Numbered from the stretch's first letter, positions 53,555 to 62,312 are shown. The stretch is DNA of 64,000 bases from Pseudothauera lacus (GCF_003034845.1 NZ_PZKC01000005.1:62001-126000), one strand, 5' to 3'. Numbers and translations are program-made. Notes: generated by a model from the letters alone, not told the origin.

Positions 53555-54403
53555 ATGCCCCTGCCCGAACTTGCCAAGGTCCGTCCCGGTCCCCAGTGCG
53601 GTCATGTCTACCTCGTCGGTGCCGGCCCCGGGGACCCCGAACTGCTCACCCTGCGCGGCGCGCGCCTGGTGGCAGGAGCTGATGCCGTGGTCTATGACAA
53701 CCTCGTCAGCCCGCTCGTCGTCGATCTCGCGCCGCCGGAGGCCGAGCGCATCTACGTCGGCAAGAAGGCTGCCGACCACACCCTGCCGCAGGACGAAATC
53801 AATGCCCTGCTGATCCGCCTCGCCCAGGGCGGGCGCCGCGTGGTCCGCCTGAAGGGCGGCGACCCGTTCATCTTCGGCCGCGGCGGCGAAGAGATGGAGG
53901 CGCTGGTGACGGCGGGCATCACCGTCGAGGTCGTGCCGGGTGTCACCGCGGCGGCGGGCATTGCCGCCTACGCCGGCATCCCCCTGACTCACCGCGACCA
54001 TGCCCAGTCGGTGGTCTTTGCCACCGGCTTCCTCAAGGATGGCGCACTGGAGCTGGACTGGCCGATGCTGGCGCGCCCGGCGCAGACCCTGGTGATCTAC
54101 ATGGGCATCTCGCGGCTGGCGGAGATATGCGCCCGTCTGATCGAGCATGGCCTGCCTGCGGGCACCCCGGCGGCGGTCATCGAACGCGGCACCACCGCCC
54201 GCCAGCGCATCGCCGTCGGCGATCTCGAATCGCTCGCCGCGCGTGTTGCCGCCGCCGGCATCCGGCCACCGGCGCTCACCGTGGTCGGCGGCGTGGTGGG
54301 ACTCTATCCGCGTCTGGCGTGGTTTGCCCCTGGGGCGCCGGATGAGGCCCAGGGGGCGCCGCACGCCGGCTGCACGGTGGTGCATGACGGGAGGCGCCGA
54401 TGA
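53555..54403 (+). CDS. cobA: Uroporphyrinogen-III C-methyltransferase (SUMT, CobA type)
   Basis: A 282-residue SAM-dependent methylase that makes precorrin-2, the entry point to sirohaem and cobalamin. Motifs: VYLVGAGPGDPELLTLRG, VYDNLVSPL, VRLKGGDPFIFGRGGEE and VVPGVTAAAGIAAYAGIPLT. It is a stand-alone SUMT, not the CysG fusion. ATG 53555 lies 55 bases after btuF, the largest gap in this operon, and its stop overlaps cobB. Confidence 0.94.
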   Translation: MPLPELAKVRPGPQCGHVYLVGAGPGDPELLTLRGARLVAGADAVVYDNLVSPLVVDLAPPEAERIYVGKKAADHTLPQDEINALLIRLAQGGRRVVRLKGGDPFIFGRGGEEMEALVTAGITVEVVPGVTAAAGIAAYAGIPLTHRDHAQSVVFATGFLKDGALELDWPMLARPAQTLVIYMGISRLAEICARLIEHGLPAGTPAAVIERGTTARQRIAVGDLESLAARVAAAGIRPPALTVVGGVVGLYPRLAWFAPGAPDEAQGAPHAGCTVVHDGRRR

Positions 54404-55692
54404 GCGCGCTGCGGCGTTGCCCGGCGCTCTTCGTCGCCGCGCCGGCCTCGGGGCAGGGCAAGACCACGGTGACCGCCGCCCTGGCGCGCCTGCATGCGCG
54501 CCAGGGGCGGCGCGTAAGGGTGTTCAAGTGCGGGCCGGATTTTCTCGATCCGCAGATCCATGCGGTGGCCAGCGGTGCGCCGGTGTACAACCTCGACCTC
54601 GGCATGTGCGGGACCGAAGATGCTGCCTGGCGCCTCTTCGCTGCCGCCGGCGAGGCCGACCTGATCCTCGTCGAGGGCGTCATGGGGCTTTTCGACGGCG
54701 AACCCTCGGGGGCCGACATCGCCGCCCGTTTCGGCATCCCGGTGATGGCGGTGATCGACGCGCGGGCGATGGCGCAGACCTTTGGCGCGCTAGCCTACGG
54801 GCTGGCGCATTTTCGCCCCGGGCTGCCGTTTTCCGGCGTGCTCGCCAACCAGACCGGCAGCACACGTCACGCCGACATGCTGCGTGCGGCCCTGCCCGCA
54901 GGCATGCGCTGGTATGGCGCGCTGCCGCGCGAAGCAGGGGCGGCGTTGCCGGAACGCCATCTCGGCCTGCTGCAGGCCGCCGAGATAGCGGATCTGCTCG
55001 AACGCCTCGATCGCATGGCCGACGCGCTCGCTGCCACCGGTGCCGGCGAACTGCCAGAGCCGGTGGGTTTCCCCGCCCAGGCGCAGGCAGCGCTTCCCGC
55101 GCTGCTGGCCGGGCGCACCGTCGCGGTGGCGCGCGATGCGGCGTATGGCTTCATCTACCCGGCCAATGTCGACACCCTCGTGGCGCTGGGCGCACGCCTT
55201 GCCTTCTTCTCGCCGCTGGCCGGAGAAGGCCTGCCGGCCTGTGACGCGGTGTGGTTGCCCGGCGGCTATCCGGAGTTGCATGGTGAGGCGCTGGCCGCCA
55301 ACCGGGCCTTGTGGGCTGCCCTGCGTGCGCATGTGGAGGCCGGCAAGCCCCTGCTGGCCGAGTGTGGCGGGATGATGAGCCTGTTCGACGAGGTGGTGGA
55401 CAAGAGCGGCAGGCACCATGCCTTCGGCGGCCTGTTGCCGGGGCGCGCGATCATGCAGGCGCGCCTGTGCGCGCTCGGCATGCAGAGCGTGGCCTTCCCC
55501 GAAGGGCGCATCAATGGCCATACCTTCCACTACTCGCGCACGGAAACCGCACTGGCGCCGTTTGTCCGCGCGCTGCGTGCGGACGGCGGCGAGGGCGAGG
55601 CGGTATACCGCCTGCGCCGTCTCACCGCCTCCTACGTGCATCTCTACTTCCCGTCCGCCCCGCAGGCCGTTGCCCGGCTGTTTTCCGCCTGA
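54400..55692 (+). CDS. cobB: Cobyrinic acid a,c-diamide synthase CobB/CbiA
   Basis: A 430-residue glutamine-dependent amidase. N-terminal dethiobiotin-synthetase-like ATP domain with APASGQGKTTVTAALARLHA and VFKCGPDFLDPQI; C-terminal class I glutaminase-like domain with the catalytic Cys in LLAECGGMMSLFDE and the ending segment ASYVHLYFPSAPQA carrying His. Last gene of the btuB operon; its stop lies in the left arm of a hairpin. Confidence 0.94.
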   Translation: MSALRRCPALFVAAPASGQGKTTVTAALARLHARQGRRVRVFKCGPDFLDPQIHAVASGAPVYNLDLGMCGTEDAAWRLFAAAGEADLILVEGVMGLFDGEPSGADIAARFGIPVMAVIDARAMAQTFGALAYGLAHFRPGLPFSGVLANQTGSTRHADMLRAALPAGMRWYGALPREAGAALPERHLGLLQAAEIADLLERLDRMADALAATGAGELPEPVGFPAQAQAALPALLAGRTVAVARDAAYGFIYPANVDTLVALGARLAFFSPLAGEGLPACDAVWLPGGYPELHGEALAANRALWAALRAHVEAGKPLLAECGGMMSLFDEVVDKSGRHHAFGGLLPGRAIMQARLCALGMQSVAFPEGRINGHTFHYSRTETALAPFVRALRADGGEGEAVYRLRRLTASYVHLYFPSAPQAVARLFSA

Positions 55693-55708
55693 GCGGCCGT
55701 GCGCTCAG
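55689..55708. terminator. Hairpin with a stop codon of each converging gene in its arms
   Basis: CTGAGCG (55689-55695) and CGCTCAG (55702-55708) form a 7-bp stem with a 6-base loop. The left arm contains the cobB TGA and the right arm contains the stop of the minus-strand CoA-transferase gene. No T-tract. Confidence 0.45.
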
Positions 55709-57003
55709 CCCAGCTTGAGGTGGCGCGCGGCTTCGCGCAGTTCGCCACGGAAATCCGGATGGGCGATGGCGATCAGCGCCTCGGCGCGCTGCTTGGCGGT
55801 CTTGCCGCGCAGTTGGGCGACGCCGAACTCGGTGACGACGTAGTTGATGTCGTTCTTGCTGGTGGTCACATGGGTGCCCGGCGACAGCGTCGGCACGATG
55901 CGCGAGATGCTGTCGCCCTTGGCGGTGGAGGGCAGCACGATGAAGGCCTTGCCGTCGCGGGAGCGGTTTGCCGCGCGGACGAAATCGACCTGTCCGCCGG
56001 TGCCCGAGTAGGGCAGGTGGCCGAGGCTTTCCGAGCCGCACTGGCCGAGCAGGTCGATCTGCAGGGTGGCGTTGATCGCGCACAGCCTGTCGTTGCGCGC
56101 GGCGATCCATGGGTCGTTGGTGAAATCCACCGGGTGCATCTCGAGCATCGGATTGCGGTGCAGGAAGCGGTACAGGCGCCGCGAGCCGAGGGCGAAGGTG
56201 GCCACCATCTTGCCGGGCATGAAGGTCTTGCGGCGGTTGGTGACCGCGCCGGCCTCGACCAGCGAGAGGATGCCGTCGCCGATCATCTCGGTGTGGATGC
56301 CGAGGTCGTGCTTGTGCTTGAGCTGCTGGACCACCGCGTCGGGGATGCCGCCGTAGCCGATCTGCAGCGTCGAGCCGTCGTCGATCAGGTCGGCGACGTA
56401 CTGGCCGATGGCTTCCTGCACCGGGCCGATGGCCGGCAGGCCGACCTCGAAGAGCTCCTCCTCGCTTTCCACCACGGCGCTGACCTGGGAGATGTGTACG
56501 TGGCAGTTGCCGTTGGCGAAGGGGACGTGCGGATTGACCTCAAGCAGTACCACGCGCGCCTTGGCGACCGCTGCCATGGTGTAGTCGGGAGCGAGGGAGA
56601 GGGAGAAGTAGCCGTGTTCGTCCATCGGCGAGGCCATGCTGACCACTACGTCCGCAGGGGTGAGGCCGCGCTCGATGAGCATTGGCAGCTCGGAGAAATA
56701 GGCGGGGACGAAGTCCACCCAGCCCTCGTGTCCGCCCGGGCGGGTGGCGCCGCCGAAGAAATAGGCGTCGTGGCGGACGCGGGCGCGGGTGCTGGCATCG
56801 ATGTAGGCATACTTGCGCAGCGGCAGGATCTGGCTCACCGAGACGTCGTGGAGGTGGTGGCGGCGCTCGGAGAGGGCGTGGAGCAGGGTCGGTGCCTCGC
56901 CCACGCCGGTGGGGACGACGACAGCGTCACCGTCCTTGATAAGTGCCACGGCATCGGCCGGCGTCATGCGCCGGGCGGAGTAGAGTGCCTGAGGATCCTG
57001 CAT
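55705..57003 (-). CDS. Acetyl-CoA hydrolase/transferase family protein (4-hydroxybutyrate CoA-transferase-like)
   Basis: A 432-residue class I-type CoA-transferase. Motifs: GDAVVVPTGVGEAPTLLHAL, GYGGIPDAVVQQLKHKHDLG and GIHTEMIGDG with the likely catalytic Glu, and the C-terminal LGHLPYSGTGGQVDFVRAA. Such enzymes move CoA between acetate, butyrate-type acids or 4-hydroxybutyrate, or hydrolyse acetyl-CoA; the acyl group is not readable. ATG 57003 has GGGAG upstream. It separates cobB from bluB without an obvious link to cobalamin. Confidence 0.87.
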   Translation of the reverse strand: MQDPQALYSARRMTPADAVALIKDGDAVVVPTGVGEAPTLLHALSERRHHLHDVSVSQILPLRKYAYIDASTRARVRHDAYFFGGATRPGGHEGWVDFVPAYFSELPMLIERGLTPADVVVSMASPMDEHGYFSLSLAPDYTMAAVAKARVVLLEVNPHVPFANGNCHVHISQVSAVVESEEELFEVGLPAIGPVQEAIGQYVADLIDDGSTLQIGYGGIPDAVVQQLKHKHDLGIHTEMIGDGILSLVEAGAVTNRRKTFMPGKMVATFALGSRRLYRFLHRNPMLEMHPVDFTNDPWIAARNDRLCAINATLQIDLLGQCGSESLGHLPYSGTGGQVDFVRAANRSRDGKAFIVLPSTAKGDSISRIVPTLSPGTHVTTSKNDINYVVTEFGVAQLRGKTAKQRAEALIAIAHPDFRGELREAARHLKLG

Positions 57004-57101
57004 GCTGTGCTCCCGTACCATTATTGTAAGGTGGGCATTATCTCCGTACGGCAGCGTATGGGGAAGGGTGTCGGGCAGATGACGACGATGGAGGAGCAGT
57101 C

Positions 57102-57791
57102 TTGAAGCAAGAACAGGGTGTAGCACCGGAACCATTTTCCGCGCTCGAGCGCGCGGCGGTTTACCGGGCCATTGCCGAACGGCGCGACATGCGCCATTTC
57201 ATTTCCACTCCGGTGGCGCCGGAAGTCCTGCAGCGTCTGTTGTGGGCCGCACACCATGCGCCCAGCGTCGGCTACATGCAGCCATGGCGCTTCATCCGCA
57301 TTACCGACAAGGCCTTGCGCACGCGCATGCATGCACTGGTCGAGGAGGAGCGCCTGGCCACCGCACGTGCGCTCGGCGAGCGCGAGGAGGCTTTCATGCG
57401 CCTGAAGGTCGAAGGGGTGATGGATGCCGCCGAGGTGCTCGTCGTCGCCCTTGCCGAGGGGCGCGAGGCGCACGTCTTCGGGCGCCGCACGATGCCCGAG
57501 ATGGATCTTGCCTCGGTGGCCTGCGCGATCGAGAACATGTGGCTGGCGGCGCGTGCCGAAGGGCTGGGGTTGGGCTGGGTGTCGGTGTTCGATCCGCTGC
57601 GGCTTGCCGAGCTGCTGGCCATGCCGGAGGGGGCGAGGGCGGTGGCGATACTGTGCATCGGCCACGTCGAGGCCTACTACCCGCGCCCGATGCTGGAGAT
57701 CGAGGAGTGGGCGCAGCGCATGCCGATGAGTGCGGTGCTGGCGGAGAACGCCTGGCCGGGAGCCTCTCCCGCAGCGCAAGAAGGGCTCTGA
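57102..57791 (+). CDS. bluB: 5,6-dimethylbenzimidazole synthase BluB
   Basis: BluB is an oxygen-dependent flavin destructase that turns FMNH2 into dimethylbenzimidazole, the lower ligand that CobT attaches. The 229-residue nitroreductase-fold protein has RRDMRHFISTPVAPEVLQRL, AAHHAPSVGYMQPWRFI and the lid region VFGRRTMPEMDLASVACAIE. The start is a TTG (57102) preceded by a strong GGAGGAG seven bases upstream; I see no better ATG or GTG. Confidence 0.94.
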   Translation: MKQEQGVAPEPFSALERAAVYRAIAERRDMRHFISTPVAPEVLQRLLWAAHHAPSVGYMQPWRFIRITDKALRTRMHALVEEERLATARALGEREEAFMRLKVEGVMDAAEVLVVALAEGREAHVFGRRTMPEMDLASVACAIENMWLAARAEGLGLGWVSVFDPLRLAELLAMPEGARAVAILCIGHVEAYYPRPMLEIEEWAQRMPMSAVLAENAWPGASPAAQEGL

Positions 57792-57797
57792 TGAGGG

Positions 57798-57827
57798 GCC
57801 GGGCGCGGGGTCTGACCCGCTCCCGGC
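57798..57827. terminator. Hairpin between converging bluB and the helix-hairpin-helix gene
   Basis: GCCGGG-C-GCGGG (57798-57809) pairs with CCCGC-T-CCCGGC (57816-57827), an 11-bp stem with one C-T mismatch. It fills most of the 49-base gap. No T-tract on either strand. Confidence 0.5.
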
Positions 57828-57840
57828 TGTCTCCCCGCCC

Positions 57841-58128
57841 TTATTGTCGGTTTGCGGTGGGGCGCTGTGCGCCGACTGTGACCTGAGGCTCGATGCGTTC
57901 GACGGTGCGCTCGCCGATGCCGGGAACGCGGGCCAGTTCGGCCGCGCTCTTGAACGGACCGTGCTGGTTGCGGTAGTCGACGATGGCCTGGGCCTTGGTT
58001 GGGCCGATGCCGTTGATCTGCGCCAGGGTGGTGGCATCCGCGGTATTGATGTCGATCGGGGTGCTGGCGCCGGCGGCCAGTGGCAGTAAGGCAGCGGAAA
58101 GCAGCAGAGCGGAGAGGAAACGCTTCAT
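57841..58128 (-). CDS. ComEA-like exported helix-hairpin-helix protein
   Basis: A 95-residue protein with a signal peptide (MKRFLSALLLSAALLPLAAG) and a tandem helix-hairpin-helix DNA-binding domain (INTADATTLAQINGIGPTKA, then LARVPGIGERTVERIEP). ComEA-type proteins bind incoming DNA in the periplasm and ratchet it through the outer membrane with type IV pili, and pilT/pilU are present in this window. The ATG at 58128 has an excellent AAGGAGG Shine-Dalgarno. Confidence 0.92.
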   Translation of the reverse strand: MKRFLSALLLSAALLPLAAGASTPIDINTADATTLAQINGIGPTKAQAIVDYRNQHGPFKSAAELARVPGIGERTVERIEPQVTVGAQRPTANRQ

Positions 58129-58156
58129 GACGACCTCCTTTGTTGATGACATAGAA

Positions 58157-58184
58157 ATAATAGGAGGTGTCCGCACAAATGCAA
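58157..58184 (-). promoter_or_regulatory. Promoter of the ComEA-like gene
   Basis: On the minus strand TTGCAT (58184-58179), a 16-base spacer and TATTAT (58162-58157) form a good sigma-70 promoter 28 bases upstream of the start. It lies in a locally AT-rich gap. Confidence 0.55.
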
Positions 58185-58217
58185 ATGGTATTTATGCGGC
58201 TGCGGCGGGGGTGCTGC

Positions 58218-58247
58218 TTGCAGAATATAAGTTGATGATTATATACT
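58218..58247 (+). promoter_or_regulatory. Promoter of the DUF4395 gene
   Basis: TTGCAG (58218-58223), an 18-base spacer and TATACT (58242-58247) form a good sigma-70 promoter 30 bases upstream of ATG 58278. A TGAGGA ribosome site follows. Back to back with the ComEA-like promoter in a 149-base AT-rich gap. Confidence 0.55.
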
Positions 58248-58277
58248 TGTGCGAAATTCACTCTTGAGGATCCCGCC

Positions 58278-58697
58278 ATGCTGCGTTTCGATATTGCTCC
58301 GGTGTGCTCCAACGCCTACCGCTTTCAGGCTGCGGTGACCTTCGCGGTCAGTGCCGCCTACCTGTTCACCCCCTGGCAATGGCTGGCCGTGGTGCTCGCT
58401 GTCGGTGGCGCCCTGCGCGGCTTCGTGTCGCCGCACAAGTGCCCCTCCTACCTGCTGTTCTCGGCCGCTACCGGCAAGATGGGAATGACCAAGAAGGTCA
58501 ATGCCGGTGCCAAGATGTTCGCCGACAAGCTGGTGGCGATCGCTGGTGCGGTGATGCTCGGGACCTGGCTGGCCGGTTCCACGATCGGCATGATCCCGGC
58601 GGCAGCGCTGCTGGTGTTCTCCTTCATCGACCTGACCATCGGCTTCTGCGCGGCGTGCTGGGCTTACACGCTGTGGTTCCGCCTGCGCGCGCAGTGA
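58278..58697 (+). CDS. DUF4395 family membrane protein
   Basis: A 139-residue inner-membrane protein of unknown function. Three or four hydrophobic helices are visible (FQAAVTFAVSAAYLFTPWQW, WLAVVLAVGGALRGFV, LVAIAGAVMLGTWLAGS and a C-terminal one). Conserved Cys residues occur in VSPHKCPSYLL and FCAACWAYT, near membrane edges. Single-gene unit between its own promoter and a strong palindromic terminator. Confidence 0.85.
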   Translation: MLRFDIAPVCSNAYRFQAAVTFAVSAAYLFTPWQWLAVVLAVGGALRGFVSPHKCPSYLLFSAATGKMGMTKKVNAGAKMFADKLVAIAGAVMLGTWLAGSTIGMIPAAALLVFSFIDLTIGFCAACWAYTLWFRLRAQ

Positions 58698-58721
58698 GCT
58701 GAGGAACAGTCCAGACAGTCC

Positions 58722-58759
58722 AAACACAACGGGCGCCCCGCGGGGCGCCCGTTGTGTTT
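58722..58759. terminator. Perfect 38-bp palindromic terminator between converging genes
   Basis: The arm AAACACAACGGGCGCCCCG (58722-58740) is followed at once by its exact reverse complement (58741-58759), ending in TTTT on the plus strand and AAA on the other. A classic bidirectional Rho-independent terminator for the DUF4395 gene and the enoyl-CoA hydratase gene, and the only junction here with a T-tract. Confidence 0.9.
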
Positions 58760-58775
58760 TCAGCAGGCGCTGCGT

Positions 58776-59552
58776 TCAGCGGTGCTTGAAGGCGGGCTTG
58801 CGCTTGGCGACGAAGGCGGCCATGCCTTCCTTCTGGTCGTCGAGGGCGAAGGCGGAGTGGAAGACCCGGCGCTCGAACAGCAGCCCTTCGCTGAGGCTGC
58901 TCTCGAAGGCGCGGTTGACCGACTCCTTGATCATCATCACCACCGGCAGCGAATAGCCGGCGATGGTTTCGGCGGCTGCGAGCGCTTCATCGAGGACTTT
59001 CTCGGCCGGCACCACGCGCGATACCAGGCCGGCGCGTTCGGCTTCCTCGGCGTCCATGAAGCGAGCGGTGAGGCACAGGTCCATGGCCTTGGCCTTGCCC
59101 ACGGCGCGCGGCAGACGCTGGGTGCCGCCGGCGCCCGGCAGGATGCCGAGCTTGACCTCGGGCTGGCCGAACTTGGCGGTGTCGGCGGCGATGATCATGT
59201 CGCACATCATCGCCAGTTCGCAGCCACCGCCGAGCGCGAAGCCGGCCACCGCAGCGATCACCGGCTTGCGGCAGCTGCGCACGCGCTCCCAGTTGCGGGT
59301 GATGTAATCGCCCTTGTAGGCGTCCATGTAGGAAAAGCTGGCCATCGCGCCGATGTCGGCGCCGGCGGCAAAGGCCTTCTCGGAGCCGGTGATGACCACT
59401 GCGCCGATGTCCTCGCTGGCTTCGAAGCCGTCAAGGGCGTGGCCGATCTCATCGACCAGGGTGTCGTTGAGGGCGTTCAGCGCCTTCGGCCGGTTGAGCG
59501 TGATGAGGCCCACGCGGCCACGTGTTTCGACGACGATGTTTTCGTAGTTCAT
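58776..59552 (-). CDS. Enoyl-CoA hydratase/isomerase family protein
   Basis: A 258-residue crotonase. The oxyanion-hole segments are [20 protein letters not shown] and [20 protein letters not shown], and the two catalytic Glu residues appear as GGGCELAMM and [13 protein letters not shown]. This is the layout of true enoyl-CoA hydratases (beta-oxidation, PaaF-like). The physiological chain length is not evident. It is followed 30 bases later by lptA on the same strand order (lptA lies downstream in coordinates and upstream in transcription). Confidence 0.92.
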   Translation of the reverse strand: MNYENIVVETRGRVGLITLNRPKALNALNDTLVDEIGHALDGFEASEDIGAVVITGSEKAFAAGADIGAMASFSYMDAYKGDYITRNWERVRSCRKPVIAAVAGFALGGGCELAMMCDMIIAADTAKFGQPEVKLGILPGAGGTQRLPRAVGKAKAMDLCLTARFMDAEEAERAGLVSRVVPAEKVLDEALAAAETIAGYSLPVVMMIKESVNRAFESSLSEGLLFERRVFHSAFALDDQKEGMAAFVAKRKPAFKHR

Positions 59553-59582
59553 GCTTTCTCCGTCTGTTGCTGGAAAAGGGGC

Positions 59583-60131
59583 TTACTGGGGGGCGGGGGC
59601 GTCGCCGCCCTTGGGCTGGATCACCGCGCGCACACGCCCGCTGGCGCTGGCGGGATCGCCCGCACTGCTGCCGGAGACGACGTAGTTCTCGGTGAGGGTG
59701 TTGTATTCGATGAAGGGGCCACGCACTTCGTCGCCGCCACTCTTCACGTAGGCACGCACGAACAGGCGGACGCGTTCGTTACGGCTGTCGTATTCGACGC
59801 GCTCGGCTTCGCCCTCGACATATTCATTGGTGGTGCCCTCGCGGCGCTGGCGGAAGGTTGCCAGGCGGCCGCCGGAGGCGGTGGCGACGCCGGTCTGAAA
59901 GCCGTCCGCCCCCTGGGTGACGACGAGGCGGTCGCCGCGGATCTGCAGGCTGCCCTGGGTGAGGATGACTTCACCTTCAAAGACGTGGGTTTTGCTGCGA
60001 TCGTCTACTGTGACGTGATTGGCTTCGATGTCGACCGGCTGCGTGCGGTCGCTGCGGTCTGCCCAGGCGGGGGTGGCGGCGATCAGCAGGCAGGCGAGCA
60101 GGCTCGCACGGCGGCACAGTTGGGAGGTCAT
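59583..60131 (-). CDS. lptA: LPS transport periplasmic protein LptA
   Basis: LptA forms the periplasmic beta-jellyroll bridge that carries LPS from LptC to LptD. The 182-residue precursor has a signal peptide (LLACLLIAATPAWADRSDRT) and OstA-type repeats (VDIEANHVTVDDRSKTHVFE, VILTQGSLQIRGDRLVV). The C-terminal PKGGDAPAPQ tail is short. It follows lptC by 17 bases. Confidence 0.93.
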   Translation of the reverse strand: MTSQLCRRASLLACLLIAATPAWADRSDRTQPVDIEANHVTVDDRSKTHVFEGEVILTQGSLQIRGDRLVVTQGADGFQTGVATASGGRLATFRQRREGTTNEYVEGEAERVEYDSRNERVRLFVRAYVKSGGDEVRGPFIEYNTLTENYVVSGSSAGDPASASGRVRAVIQPKGGDAPAPQ

Positions 60132-60148
60132 GGGCGGGGGTTCCGGGG

Positions 60149-60712
60149 TTATCTGGGCATGGTGGCGTAGACCCTGCCATCCAGCTCAAGGGTTCCGAAG
60201 ATGTTGTCGGCGGTCATGCCCCTGGCGCGCACAACGCTGCCGCCGCGGGTGATCACCACCGGCGTGGCGGTGTGGGCGCGGTGTTCGTCGGGCCACAGGG
60301 TGAGGGTCTCGGACACCAGGGTCATCGGCCGCGGGTCGTCGTGGTTGATGCGGCGCACGCGTACGTCGCCGCTGAGCCAGACCTCGTCGCCGCGCTGGCG
60401 CAGTTCGCCATGCTTCGACTGCAGGTAGAGGACGCCGTCGTCGGCGCGCTGTTCCAGGCGTGGCTGCAGCAGGGTGGTGACGTCGGTCTGCGGGTAGTGG
60501 GTGATGCGTTCGGCGAGCAGCTCGTAGCGCATCCTGCCGTCGACGTCGAAGCTGGTCAGGCGGGTCTGTTCGGCAATGAAGTCGGCCTTCTCGCGGCTGC
60601 CGGCGCGCTCGCGGGGATCCTCCGGTGCGCTGACCCGCGCCAGCCACAGGGTCAGTGCAGCAAGCAGGGTGAGGGCGAGGATGGGGTACAGGCGATGGGC
60701 GGGGATGGCCAC
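60149..60712 (-). CDS. lptC: LPS export protein LptC
   Basis: A 187-residue bitopic inner-membrane protein. A GTG start at 60712 is used because it gives the single N-terminal helix (LYPILALTLLAALTLWLARV) directly. The rest is a periplasmic OstA-like jellyroll: FIAEQTRLTSFDVDGRMRYE, YLQSKHGELRQRGDEVWLSG and ITRGGSVVRARGMTADN. Between kdsC and lptA, a gene order conserved in proteobacteria. Confidence 0.9.
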   Translation of the reverse strand: MAIPAHRLYPILALTLLAALTLWLARVSAPEDPRERAGSREKADFIAEQTRLTSFDVDGRMRYELLAERITHYPQTDVTTLLQPRLEQRADDGVLYLQSKHGELRQRGDEVWLSGDVRVRRINHDDPRPMTLVSETLTLWPDEHRAHTATPVVITRGGSVVRARGMTADNIFGTLELDGRVYATMPR

Positions 60713-60719
60713 TGCGGCG

Positions 60720-61241
60720 CTACTCCAGATAGCGCGCCAGCATGGCGTCGAGATGACCCTGGGTGGCGAGGATGTAGTCGCACACCTCGCGCACGGCGCC
60801 GCGCCCGCCGGTACGGCGGGCGACGTAATCGACATGGCGGCGGACGAAGCTGTGGCCGTCCTGCGGCGTGGCGGCAAAGCCACAGGCGCGCAGGATGGGC
60901 AGGTCGACGACGTCGTCGCCCATGTAGCCGGCGGCACTGCGCGACAGCCCGCGGGCGTCGAGGAGGGCGTCGAGGCAGGCGCGCTTGTCGTCCACGCCCA
61001 TGAACAGTGCGCTGATGCCGAGGTTGGCGGCGCGCAGTTCGAGCGCGCGCGAACTGCGCCCGCTGATGATGGCGACTTCGATGCCGGCAGCCTGCAGCAT
61101 CTTCAGGCCATGGCCGTCGAGACTGTTGAAGACCTTGATCTCTTCTCCGGCGGCGGTGAAGTGAAGGCTGCCGTCGGTCATCACGCCGTCGACGTCAAAG
61201 CCCATCAAGCGGACCTGAGCAGGGCTGCGCGGGGCGTTCAT
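60720..61241 (-). CDS. kdsC: 3-deoxy-D-manno-octulosonate 8-phosphate phosphatase KdsC
   Basis: A 173-residue cap-less HAD phosphatase that makes free Kdo. Motif I is GFDVDGVMTDGSLHFTAAGE, motif II VAIISGRSS, and motif IV MGDDVVDLPILRACG. It shares one base with kdsD and lies 7 bases from lptC. Confidence 0.95.
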   Translation of the reverse strand: MNAPRSPAQVRLMGFDVDGVMTDGSLHFTAAGEEIKVFNSLDGHGLKMLQAAGIEVAIISGRSSRALELRAANLGISALFMGVDDKRACLDALLDARGLSRSAAGYMGDDVVDLPILRACGFAATPQDGHSFVRRHVDYVARRTGGRGAVREVCDYILATQGHLDAMLARYLE

Positions 61242-62236
61242 CAGATCACCTTGGCCTGCATCAGATCGTGAGTGGTGAGGGCGCCGGCGAGGCAGCCCTG
61301 GGCATCGACGGCGAGCAACTGGCTGATGCGCAGGCGCTCCATCATTTCAGCGGCTTCGGCGGCCAGCGCATCGGGGGAGATGGTGCGCGGGGCTGCGCTC
61401 ATCACCTCGGCGAGGCGGGCGCTGCGCACGTCGCAGCCTTTCTCCAGGCTGCGGCGCAGGTCGCCATCGGTGAAGATGCCCAGCGGACGGCGCTCGGCAT
61501 CGATCACCGCGACCATGCCCATGCCGCCGCGGCTCATCTGCAGCAGCGCGTCGGTGAGGCTGGCATCGGTGCCGACCGCGGGAACGCGCGTGGCGTCGCG
61601 CATGACGTCGCGCACATGGGTAAGCAGGCGGCGGCCGAGTGCGCCGCCGGGGTGGGAGCGCGCAAAGTCCTCGGCGCCGAAGCCGCGGGCGTCGAGCAGG
61701 GCGACGGCGAGTGCGTCGCCGAGCGCCAGCGCAGCAGTGGTGCTGGCCGTGGGGGCGAGGTTGAGCGGGCAGGCTTCCTCGCTCACCGCGGCGTCGAGGT
61801 GGATGTCGGCCTCTCGAGCCAGCGGCGAATCTGCGCGCCCGGTGATGCTGATCAGGCGCGCGCCCTGGCGCTTGACCAGTGGCACGATGGTGAGCACTTC
61901 CTCGCTGGTGCCGGAGTACGACAGTGCGATCACCACGTCATCGGCGGTGATCATGCCGAGGTCGCCGTGCGCGGCTTCGGCGGCGTGAACGAAGTAGGCC
62001 GGCGTGCCGGTGCTTGCCAGGGTGGCGGCGAGCTTGCGGGCGACATGGCCGGACTTGCCGATGCCGGTGACGATGACCCGACCGCGGCGCTGCAGGATGA
62101 GGGCCACGGCACGCTCGAAGTCCTCGCCGACGCGCTCGGCGAGCGCGGCCACCGCAGCGGCCTCGATGCGCAGCACACGGCGGGCGAGCGTGGCGGCGCC
62201 GGCATGGGGGGCGGGAGTTGGGGAGGGAGGGGTCAT
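61241..62236 (-). CDS. kdsD: Arabinose-5-phosphate isomerase KdsD
   Basis: KdsD makes D-arabinose-5-phosphate, the first Kdo precursor. The 331 residues comprise a SIS domain (GRVIVTGIGKSGHVARKLAA, YFVHAAEAAHGDLGMITADD) and two CBS repeats at the C terminus (VGTDASLTDALLQMSRGGMG, GIFTDGDLRRSLEKG). First gene of the kdsD-kdsC-lptC-lptA run. Confidence 0.95.
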   Translation of the reverse strand: MTPPSPTPAPHAGAATLARRVLRIEAAAVAALAERVGEDFERAVALILQRRGRVIVTGIGKSGHVARKLAATLASTGTPAYFVHAAEAAHGDLGMITADDVVIALSYSGTSEEVLTIVPLVKRQGARLISITGRADSPLAREADIHLDAAVSEEACPLNLAPTASTTAALALGDALAVALLDARGFGAEDFARSHPGGALGRRLLTHVRDVMRDATRVPAVGTDASLTDALLQMSRGGMGMVAVIDAERRPLGIFTDGDLRRSLEKGCDVRSARLAEVMSAAPRTISPDALAAEAAEMMERLRISQLLAVDAQGCLAGALTTHDLMQAKVI

Positions 62237-62303
62237 CGGCCGGTCGGTTGCAAAAAATTACCCTCGCGGGCGGCGCCGTGAGGTGCCGTGTGCTGGGCTG
62301 AAA

Positions 62304-62312
62304 AGTATAGCA
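62304..62312 (-). promoter_or_regulatory. Extended -10 promoter element of the kdsD-lptA operon
   Basis: On the minus strand TGCTATACT matches an extended -10 (TGn + TATACT). The transcript would start about 60 bases before the kdsD ATG. No good -35 is visible, as is common with extended -10 promoters. Confidence 0.5.
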
